Positions 1 through 5,398 of a stretch of 5,398 nt of DNA are shown piece by piece; position 1 is the stretch's first letter; each line of letters opens with the position of its first letter. A model generated the notes under the pieces. That model was not told the DNA's origin, did not search any database, and saw nothing but the letters and a program-made list of their open reading frames with translations. This DNA is from Planctomycetota bacterium (GTDB taxonomy: Bacteria > Planctomycetota > PUPC01 > JACPCR01). The stretch covers positions 1 to 5,398 of the forward strand of contig JASLXP010001240.1 in NCBI GenBank assembly GCA_030740295.1, written 5' to 3'. A program made the translations under genes and the position numbers.

Positions 1-99
1 GATCTCATCGTGCGTAAGCGCGTGCAGCGCGGGCTCAGCGAACTTCTTTCGAGCGTCGAGAAAGATGCCGTGCAATCCACGGAATCGCTGATCCGATTG

Positions 100-2004
100 T
101 TATCGCTGCAGGCGGGCAAGCTGGGTGAGGCCATCGAACTGCTGGCCAGATTCCATGAATGCCTCGATGACGTACGCGGTTGCCAGCGCGGCGGCGTTGT
201 CTGAATCGTCGGTCTTGAGGATGGACTGCGCGATGCTGGTGGCTTTCCTGAGAAGCTTCTTTACTTGCGATGCTGACGGCGGAGGCGGTGGAGGAGGCGC
301 AGGCTTTGCTGATTCCTCATCTTCTGCCGGCGGCTCGGGGAGGGCGGTACGGACGTATACGTTGACGAGCTCGGCAAGAGTTTCGCGGAGGCGAGAGTGG
401 TTGGGGTGACGAGAGAGGGCGTCGGTCAGGAGTGATGATGCCTGGTTGAGCTGGTCGGCCTCACGGTAGTAACTGAGGAGCAACACACCCCCGTGCTCAC
501 GGGAGGCGTAGTGCTGGTAAGAGGGGTGATCTTGAAAGATCGTGGCGAGGGATGCAGCGGCCTCGGAGAATTTTTCTTGCGGTTCATAGACCGCGGTAGC
601 GAGCTGCCAGGCCACCTTGACGTTGATGTCCTGATGGTCTGGATATTTTGCCAGTGCATCTTTGAGCACTTTCTCCGCCTTGGCGTAGGCCGCGGTGATC
701 TCTGGCGTGATTGGATGTTCTTCGACTTCGGGATTTTCTTCGGTCTGCTTTTCACGAATCTTTGCTACCAGCGCGAGGGGGCCGGAGCTCATCCGAATGA
801 ACAGGTCCCCGCTCGGCTGACTGGCCGCGATGTCGGCGAAGGTCTTGAGGGCCTCGTCGTACTGCCCGGCCTCGTTCTGCATGCGGGCGAGCTCGAGCCG
901 ATCGTCAATGCTCGCAGACTCGGAGGATGCGACCTTCTTCATCTCAGTGATAGCGTCCTCCGGCTTTTCGAGATCCCACAGGAGCTGGGCAAGATTGCGG
1001 CCGGCCGTGCGTGACTCTCGTGTGTTCGGATTCTTCTCGATGAATTCTCGATACGCCGGCAGGATGCGAGCGGGATCCTGCGTCTTCTCGAGAGCGCGCA
1101 GGCGGGCGAGGCGCACTTGAGGGGTGTCGTTGAATGTCAGCACTCGCTCGTAAGCATCCGCGGCATTCTGAAACTGCTTGAGATGGTTGAGATAAAGATG
1201 GGCGAGCCGCTCGGCAATCGCCTGCTGGCGGTTCGACTTCGGATATTTCTTCAGATAATCCCGGTAATGGAGCGCAGCTACTGCAAACTGCCTCGAGCCG
1301 CCTTCATCGGCAACCTTTGCAAGGCGGTATAAAGCTTCTTCCGCCAACTCGTTTCCGGCAAAGGATTCAGTAATACGCACGTAAGCATCACGGGCCCTCA
1401 GCAGATCGCCCGTGCTCTTCTCATGGGTGCGGCCAATCTCCATCAGAATCTCGGGTGCCTTCTTTCCCTTGGGATCACGCTTCAGTAACGCCTCATATTC
1501 CGCCACCGCACGATCCGCATTGCCCAGGACATCCTCATAGATCCGGCAAAGGTGCATCCGCAGCTCGTGCCCGTTCGGCAGAACCTTGAAGCGTCCGAGC
1601 AGCTCCTTGTATGAAGCAACCGCCTTCAGGAAATCACCGTTCGCCTCGTGCAGTTGCGCCACCTGCAAGCGCACCGCGCTTTCCCGCTTATCGCCCGGCG
1701 ACTGTTGCACGAAATCGCCAAGGACACGTCCCGCCTGGATCGGCTCACCCATCTCCAGCAGGGAAGAGGCCAGGTTCAATTGGACCTGTTTGTATTTGCT
1801 GTCCCGCTTGGCACCGCGCATGAACTGCCGGTAAGCCTTGACTGCCTCAGCAAACTCGCCTGCCCGGCGATGCTTTTCGGCCTGTTTGTAAAGCTCAGCC
1901 GATGATTGAGCGAGAATAGAAGAGGACGCGAGTAAAAGGAGCGCTGACAATGCGACGGCGATTGGAGTGGTCGCAGGGCGCCCGCACCACGATGTAAATC
2001 GCAT
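100..2004 (-). CDS. Exported tetratricopeptide-repeat (TPR) protein with proline-rich linker
   Basis: This gene encodes a 634-residue protein made mostly of helix-turn-helix TPR units, predicted to act outside the cytoplasm as a protein-binding scaffold; no enzymatic motif is visible. The ATG at 2004 is chosen because GGAG lies 8 bases upstream and the protein then begins with a normal signal peptide: basic start (MRFTSWCGR), hydrophobic core (about residues 14-29) and an SILA-Q cleavage site near residue 32. An in-frame TTG at 2028 would add eight residues but has no better binding site. At least ten TPR-like units run from about residue 35 to 540, for example around 35-62, 111-139, 148-178, 185-215, 224-255, 262-289 and 367-395, several ending in the typical 'KYP' or 'RDP' turn. 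An acidic, proline-rich linker (about 555-580, seven prolines in a row) precedes a last helical segment. Similar TPR proteins assist envelope assembly or complex formation, but the partner here is unknown. It is divergent from the plus-strand genes. Export and TPR fold are secure; the role is not. Confidence 0.88.
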   Translation of the reverse strand: MRFTSWCGRPATTPIAVALSALLLLASSSILAQSSAELYKQAEKHRRAGEFAEAVKAYRQFMRGAKRDSKYKQVQLNLASSLLEMGEPIQAGRVLGDFVQQSPGDKRESAVRLQVAQLHEANGDFLKAVASYKELLGRFKVLPNGHELRMHLCRIYEDVLGNADRAVAEYEALLKRDPKGKKAPEILMEIGRTHEKSTGDLLRARDAYVRITESFAGNELAEEALYRLAKVADEGGSRQFAVAALHYRDYLKKYPKSNRQQAIAERLAHLYLNHLKQFQNAADAYERVLTFNDTPQVRLARLRALEKTQDPARILPAYREFIEKNPNTRESRTAGRNLAQLLWDLEKPEDAITEMKKVASSESASIDDRLELARMQNEAGQYDEALKTFADIAASQPSGDLFIRMSSGPLALVAKIREKQTEENPEVEEHPITPEITAAYAKAEKVLKDALAKYPDHQDINVKVAWQLATAVYEPQEKFSEAAASLATIFQDHPSYQHYASREHGGVLLLSYYREADQLNQASSLLTDALSRHPNHSRLRETLAELVNVYVRTALPEPPAEDEESAKPAPPPPPPPSASQVKKLLRKATSIAQSILKTDDSDNAAALATAYVIEAFMESGQQFDGLTQLARLQR

Positions 2005-2012
2005 GCGATGAT

Positions 2013-2016
2013 CTCC
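2013..2016 (-). promoter_or_regulatory. Ribosome binding site deciding the TPR gene start
   Basis: On the minus strand GGAG sits 8 bases before the ATG at 2004. It lies inside the extra eight codons that a TTG start at 2028 would add, so it argues for the shorter protein beginning MRFTSW. Confidence 0.6.
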
Positions 2017-2053
2017 GGAGGCGTACAATTATCATTAATTAAGGGAGGCGGAT

Positions 2054-2080
2054 GTTATATGAGGAGGGAGGGAGTGGCAA
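2054..2080 (-). promoter_or_regulatory. Candidate sigma70-type promoter for the TPR gene
   Basis: Reading the minus strand, TTGCCA (2080-2075, five of six matches to TTGACA) is followed after 15 bases by TATAAC (2059-2054, five of six matches to TATAAT). Transcription would begin near 2047, giving a leader of about 43 bases. The spacer is shorter than the usual 16-18 bases and the organism's sigma-factor preferences are unknown, so this is only a candidate. Confidence 0.25.
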
Positions 2081-2239
2081 TTTTGGGAGGATGGGTTATC
2101 AGGTGGAATTTCCGAGGATTCGGGCACGCGAGGAAAGGCGATGCTGTGGACTCGACTCCTGGCTTCGCACACTATCACCCAGACTTCGCCAAATGTGAGT
2201 TTGTGGTTACGATCCATCTGACCGATTCACGATCGCTTC

Positions 2240-2245
2240 AGGAGA
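2240..2245 (+). promoter_or_regulatory. Ribosome binding site of the 85-residue protein gene
   Basis: AGGAGA lies 7 bases before the ATG at 2253. This is a strong Shine-Dalgarno match and supports that start over longer readings from the intergenic region. Confidence 0.65.
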
Positions 2246-2252
2246 CACCGCC

Positions 2253-2510
2253 ATGTCAGTAAAGCCACGCTATCCCAAAGAAGAATTTACCCGTCTCGGC
2301 ACCGAAAGGTTTATGGAAATCAAAGACCAGTTTACCGAAGAAGATAAAGGCAAATATCTGGTCATCGATATCGAGTCGGGTGATTACGAGTTAGATGAGG
2401 ATGAGATAGAAGCATGCTTGCGACTGCGAGTGATCAATCCGGATGCCCAACTGTGGAGTGAGAGAATTGGATATCGAGCAAGACGTTTCTTTGGGGGAGT
2501 ACGAAGGTGA
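2253..2510 (+). CDS. Small acidic protein of unknown function, partner of the DTGF aspartic protease
   Basis: This gene encodes an 85-residue soluble protein with no signal peptide or membrane segment. I recognise the type but not its biochemical function. The conserved core is about residues 33-81: 'GKYLVIDIESGDYELDEDEIE' region, then 'PDAQLWSERIGYRA' and a terminal GG. Similar small proteins with a G-[KR]-[FY]-[VL]-x-I-D-x-x-[ST]-G-x-Y core and a late R-[IV]-G-x-R-A motif occur in many bacteria, cyanobacteria and planctomycetes included, directly before a clan AA aspartic protease gene; this is from memory. The fold could be a short beta hairpin followed by helix. The start is fixed by a good ribosome binding site. 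Its stop codon overlaps the start of the next gene (GTGA at 2507-2510), so the two are probably translated together. It may be a binding partner, substrate or inhibitor of the protease, or an antitoxin-like component; nothing in the sequence decides between these. The gene is more AT-rich (about 45% GC in sampled lines) than its neighbours. Confidence 0.85.
   Translation: MSVKPRYPKEEFTRLGTERFMEIKDQFTEEDKGKYLVIDIESGDYELDEDEIEACLRLRVINPDAQLWSERIGYRARRFFGGVRR
2495..2499 (+). promoter_or_regulatory. Ribosome binding site for the GTG start of the aspartic protease gene
   Basis: GGGAG, inside the end of the upstream gene, lies 7 bases before the GTG at 2507. It supports the non-ATG start and indicates reinitiation or coupled translation across the four-base overlap. 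Confidence 0.6.
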
Positions 2511-2875
2511 AAGGTCATGTGAATGAGGAATTAGAGGGCGAAATTGAATTGACCGTCTTTGGGCCGAAAGTGGAAGTTCAGATCAGTGCATTGATAGATA
2601 CAGGCTTCAGCGGATTCATGACTCTACCAACCGATGTTATCGACCTGCTGGAGTTGGAGTGGTTAATCGAAGGCCGACTTACGCTTGCTGATGGTGAGGA
2701 TTTCTCGACAAACTCCTACCTGGCCGATGTCGAATGGGACGGCAGTCGCAGACGAATTGTCGTTGACGAGTCCGATATAAAGCCTCTGATCGGAACCGGC
2801 CTTTTGGCCGGGCATAAGCTCGAAATGGAATTCAAACTTGACGGCAGATTGCGGCTTGAATCCCTTGTGAAATGA
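2507..2875 (+). CDS. Clan AA aspartic protease, DTGF (AF_0612-like) family
   Basis: This gene encodes a 122-residue single-domain retropepsin-like protein. The catalytic signature is D31-T-G-F-S-G (in the context ALIDTGFSGFMTLP), and a hydrophobic-hydrophobic-Gly motif follows at 94-96 (LIG, then TGLL), as in retroviral-type proteases that work as homodimers with one aspartate from each chain. The length fits the family (about 110-130 residues). No signal peptide or membrane segment is visible, so it should be cytoplasmic. A GTG start is used; it overlaps the upstream stop by four bases and has its own GGGAG site. The family is, to my knowledge, poorly characterised: substrate and physiological role are unknown, and whether it cuts its small upstream partner is speculation. 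Catalytic residues appear intact, so it is probably active rather than degenerate. GC content is lower than in the flanking genes, which fits transfer as a pair. No convincing terminator follows. Confidence 0.9.
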   Translation: MKGHVNEELEGEIELTVFGPKVEVQISALIDTGFSGFMTLPTDVIDLLELEWLIEGRLTLADGEDFSTNSYLADVEWDGSRRRIVVDESDIKPLIGTGLLAGHKLEMEFKLDGRLRLESLVK

Positions 2876-2973
2876 GTGCGGGGCAGATGAAATCGCGTCA
2901 GAAGAAAGTGGCCGGTAGCGAGCCGCCTTGCTTTACGGTGAATGAAATTACAGTCAGCAGTACACAAGCCCAA

Positions 2974-2979
2974 GAGAGG
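2974..2979 (+). promoter_or_regulatory. Ribosome binding site favouring the upstream start of the DUF4838 gene
   Basis: GAGAGG lies 5 bases before the ATG at 2985. The alternative in-frame ATG at 3039, which would begin exactly at the signal peptide, has no purine-rich site in front of it. The sequence therefore favours 2985 on translation signals, and 3039 on signal-peptide shape. Confidence 0.45.
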
Positions 2980-2984
2980 CAAAC

Positions 2985-5372
2985 ATGTCAATAATCAGAC
3001 GCTATTCGATAGAAGAGCTTGCACGTTTCCAAAGTACTATGAAATACATCCTCCTTCTTGTGATCGCTCTACCAATATCTTCTTCGGCCTTAGCTGCCGG
3101 TTCGATCACCCTTATCAAGAACGGCAAATCCAAGGCTGCTATCTATGTCGATTCGGAGATCATGGATACTCGAGTTCTGAAGCGTAATGCGTCAGCCGAG
3201 GAACGCCGGCACGAGCCGTTGCGCGTCCGCGTGCGAGAATCGGTTAAGGACCTGGCACTCTACCTGAAAAGAATCGCGGGGGCCGAGGTGCCGATCCACA
3301 CTCGTCTCCCAAACGATGATGAGAAAATGATTCCCATCCTCATCGGCGACTACGCGGACAAGGTTTTCGGCCAATTTGCCATGGAGTCTGAATTTAAACA
3401 GGGCTACCGGCTGGTTGTGTCAAAGAAAGCAATCGGAATCCAGGGCGAGACTTTTGAGGGGGTCAGCTACGCGGTTTACGAAATACTCGACCGTCTCGGT
3501 TGCCGCTGGATAATGCCAGGCGAACTCGGTGAGGTGATCCCCAGCCTGCAGGAGGTGGAACTTCCCGTGATGGACATGAAGGCGTCCGCAGCCACTGGCT
3601 CGCGTCGGGTCTGGTATGCGGATGACGCCTTCCGGCGCCGCAATCGCATTGGCGGGTTCAAATATACTGCGGGACACGCTCTCGAGGGATACATCACCAA
3701 AGAGCAGTTGGAGGCGCATCCCGAATGGAACGCGGAGATCGCTGGCAAACGGGCTCTTCAGAGGTGCGATGTCGGCCATCGTATATGCTGGGCCAATCCG
3801 GACGTATCGGCCGCGGTCGCCGACACGATCATAGCCAAACTGGATAAGAGCTACGCCCCTTGCGTCTCCATCAGCCCCGGGGATGGCATGAATTTCTGCG
3901 AATGTGCCGAGTGTAAAGCTCTGGATACAGGCGACTGGGATCCCTCGATGGCCTGCACATCTATCACTGACCGCTATATCAACTTCGCCAATCGGATCGC
4001 CGAGCGCGTGGTTAAGAAACATCCGGACGTGAAGCTCGGATTCCTTGCGTACGTTCAATTCACCCGGCCACCACTCCGAGAGAAACTGCACCCCATCCTC
4101 ATCCCCCAACTGGCGCCCATTACCTATTGCCGTGCGCACACGCTGGACGACGCGTCCTGCCCCTCTCGGCAGCAGTTGAAGCCGATACTCGATGGCTGGG
4201 GAAAATGCAGCAAGAACATCGCGATGTACGAGTATTACTTCCACTTGGCGGAGGTCGCCGCGCCGTTCCCAGCAATCCGGCGGAACCTGGTGGAGTTGCC
4301 CGTTCAATATGCGAATAACGTGACCATGTGGACGCCTGAGACGATGCCGAATTTCGAATCGTTCACACCCGGACTGTATATCGGCATCCGAATGTCTTGG
4401 TACCCAAAGTCCAATCCTCAGGACATCCTGAGCGAGTTCTACACGAACTTCTACGGCGCGGCCTCAACTAGGATGAAAGACTACTGGCAATACATCGACG
4501 ACTGTTGGACCACAGTGCCCGAACACGCCGGCTGCGGATTCGGCTACATGCGCCGGTTCACTGCCGAGCGAATGGCCGAGGCGAGAAAGCTTATGAGCGC
4601 GGCCCTTAATGCCTGCGAAACTGTGATGGAATACCGCCGGGCGAAGCTTGCGGACGATTCGCTGCGGCAATTTGAACTGTTCATGAAGCTGCGACGGAAC
4701 CTGTTTGCCGGCAGATTCAAGAAGCTCGAATCGGATGCCGAAATCTGGCGTGGGACGCACCAGTCACTTGCCGAGGAATACAAGGAGAACCACGCATTTA
4801 CCCGTACCTACTGGGCGGCCGATACCGTCTCCGTCCGCTACTTCAACATTTTCTATAGTCGGACTTATACCGACGCTGCCAGAATCGCCCGCGAATTCAA
4901 GCTGCTGACACCGACTGTCAATACCTGGAAATACGCCGTCGACCGGAAAAAGGAAGGCGAGGCGGCAGGATGGCAGCAGACCGTCTTCGACGACGCGAAG
5001 TGGAAGACGACGGACGTATCCGTCGATACCTGGGCAGGGCTCGAGCTGATGGGTTACTACGGCCCCGTCTGGTATCGCACACAGGTGAAGGTGCCCGCGG
5101 TGGCGGAAGGCAAGAAGGTCTACTTGTGGGTCGGAGCTACTGACGGCGCCTGCAAGGTGTTCGTCAATGGCCAGCACGCTCCGTTCATCAACGCAAAGGG
5201 CGAAAAAACCGATGAGGCCAACGGCTATTGCAGGCCCTTCTCTTTTGAGGTCACCGGAAAGCTGAAAGCAAAGGCCAAGAACCAGATCACCATTGTCGGC
5301 ACTCGCAATTTTCTCAACGAGTTGGGCACCGGTGGCCTGCTGGGACCGGTCATTCTCTACGCCGAGAAGTGA
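2985..5372 (+). CDS. Secreted DUF4838 glycoside hydrolase-like protein with C-terminal galactose-binding-like domain
   Basis: This gene encodes a 795-residue exported protein likely to act on glycans. A hydrophobic signal segment (residues 21-36) ends in SSALA-A near 37. Residues about 40-195 resemble the N-terminal domain of alpha-glucuronidases and GH20-type enzymes: ILIGDYA at 118-124, then GYRLVV, a GIQGETFEGVSYAVYEIL stretch and LGCRWIMPGELGEVIP. Residues about 225-500 carry the DUF4838 core, a probable TIM-like barrel: SISPGDGMNFCECAEC (C305, C307, C310), ITDRYINFANRIAERV, YEYYFHL at 415-421 and GLYIGIRMSWYP near 463-474. About 520-645 looks helical. About 646-795 resembles the beta-sandwich sugar-binding domain of GH2 enzymes (GPVWYRTQVKVP, VYLWVGATDGACKVFVNGQ). 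Some DUF4838 proteins were assigned to GH163, endo-beta-N-acetylglucosaminidases, but the substrate here cannot be inferred and I cannot name catalytic residues. The start is uncertain: 2985 has the ribosome binding site, whereas 3039 gives a classic short signal peptide. The preceding 109-base gap shows no convincing promoter or terminator. Confidence 0.9.
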   Translation: MSIIRRYSIEELARFQSTMKYILLLVIALPISSSALAAGSITLIKNGKSKAAIYVDSEIMDTRVLKRNASAEERRHEPLRVRVRESVKDLALYLKRIAGAEVPIHTRLPNDDEKMIPILIGDYADKVFGQFAMESEFKQGYRLVVSKKAIGIQGETFEGVSYAVYEILDRLGCRWIMPGELGEVIPSLQEVELPVMDMKASAATGSRRVWYADDAFRRRNRIGGFKYTAGHALEGYITKEQLEAHPEWNAEIAGKRALQRCDVGHRICWANPDVSAAVADTIIAKLDKSYAPCVSISPGDGMNFCECAECKALDTGDWDPSMACTSITDRYINFANRIAERVVKKHPDVKLGFLAYVQFTRPPLREKLHPILIPQLAPITYCRAHTLDDASCPSRQQLKPILDGWGKCSKNIAMYEYYFHLAEVAAPFPAIRRNLVELPVQYANNVTMWTPETMPNFESFTPGLYIGIRMSWYPKSNPQDILSEFYTNFYGAASTRMKDYWQYIDDCWTTVPEHAGCGFGYMRRFTAERMAEARKLMSAALNACETVMEYRRAKLADDSLRQFELFMKLRRNLFAGRFKKLESDAEIWRGTHQSLAEEYKENHAFTRTYWAADTVSVRYFNIFYSRTYTDAARIAREFKLLTPTVNTWKYAVDRKKEGEAAGWQQTVFDDAKWKTTDVSVDTWAGLELMGYYGPVWYRTQVKVPAVAEGKKVYLWVGATDGACKVFVNGQHAPFINAKGEKTDEANGYCRPFSFEVTGKLKAKAKNQITIVGTRNFLNELGTGGLLGPVILYAEK

Positions 5373-5398
5373 ACGTAGTTGGGGATTACAGCGGCCAC

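Noticed and set aside
45..65. A TCTTTC/GAAAGA inverted repeat with a nine-base loop, downstream of the TPR gene, as a terminator
   Set aside because: The stem is AT-rich and only six pairs long, and no T-run follows on the minus strand.
10..204. A 64-residue plus-strand frame with a GTG start at the window's left edge
   Set aside because: Most of it overlaps the 3' end of the TPR gene in antisense, and it lacks a ribosome binding site or family signature.
493..1014. A 173-residue plus-strand open frame, antisense to the TPR gene
   Set aside because: It is fully overlapped by the TPR coding region, and its translation shows no family features.
2052..2198. A possible 48-codon leader ORF on the plus strand, preceded by GGGAGG
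   Set aside because: The spacing from GGGAGG to the ATG is only three bases, the region is purine-rich so SD-like strings are expected, and the peptide looks random.
2035..2217. A 60-residue minus-strand frame in the intergenic region
   Set aside because: It shows no recognisable protein features and covers the candidate promoter and leader of the TPR gene.
2008..2262. An 84-residue plus-strand frame filling the intergenic region
   Set aside because: No ribosome binding site is suited to its start, the translation is low-complexity and unfamiliar, and it overlaps the well-marked start of the 85-residue gene.
2910..2956. A weak hairpin and a TTGCTT/TACAGT promoter-like pair between the protease and DUF4838 genes
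   Set aside because: The stem is about three base pairs, the promoter matches are poor, and the spacing is 15 bases; no better than chance.
3420..4307. A 295-residue open frame on the minus strand, antisense to the DUF4838 gene
   Set aside because: It lies wholly inside a well-supported gene, its translation has no recognisable domain, and long antisense frames are common opposite GC-biased codons.

Overview
The window carries four protein-coding genes and no RNA genes, insertion sequences or CRISPR. It looks like bacterial DNA of moderate GC. Three things together suggest an environmental member of the Planctomycetota/Verrucomicrobiota/Lentisphaerota group or a similar polysaccharide-degrading lineage: a large secreted DUF4838-type glycosidase-like protein, a long exported TPR protein with a proline-rich linker, and a small gene pair ending in a 'DTGF' clan AA aspartic protease. 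The taxonomic guess is inference from protein families, not from a marker gene.

Layout. Positions 1-99 hold no gene that can be supported. Positions 100-2004 (minus strand) encode an exported tetratricopeptide-repeat protein of 634 residues. Positions 2005-2252 are a divergent intergenic region of 248 bases, containing the ribosome binding sites of both flanking genes, a weak promoter candidate for the TPR gene and a purine/G-rich tract. Positions 2253-2510 and 2507-2875 (plus strand) form a tight two-gene operon joined by a GTGA stop/start overlap: an 85-residue acidic protein of unknown function, then a 122-residue DTGF-type aspartic protease. After a 109-base gap, 2985-5372 (plus strand) encodes a 795-residue DUF4838 protein with a signal peptide, an alpha-glucuronidase-like N-terminal domain, a central putative barrel domain with a CxCxxC motif and a C-terminal galactose-binding-like beta-sandwich. 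The last 26 bases are non-coding as far as they go.

How the genes relate. The small protein and the protease almost certainly work together (translational coupling, and a pairing I recognise from other genomes). Hand counts on sampled lines put this pair at about 45-48% GC against roughly 52-65% for most sampled flanking lines, so it may be a separately acquired cassette between two unrelated envelope/secreted-protein genes. The TPR gene is divergently transcribed, and the DUF4838 gene has its own ribosome binding site after a gap, so neither is clearly part of the pair's function. The most interesting item is the uncharacterised small-protein/aspartic-protease module. The DUF4838 enzyme is a plausible glycan-active protein of unknown substrate.
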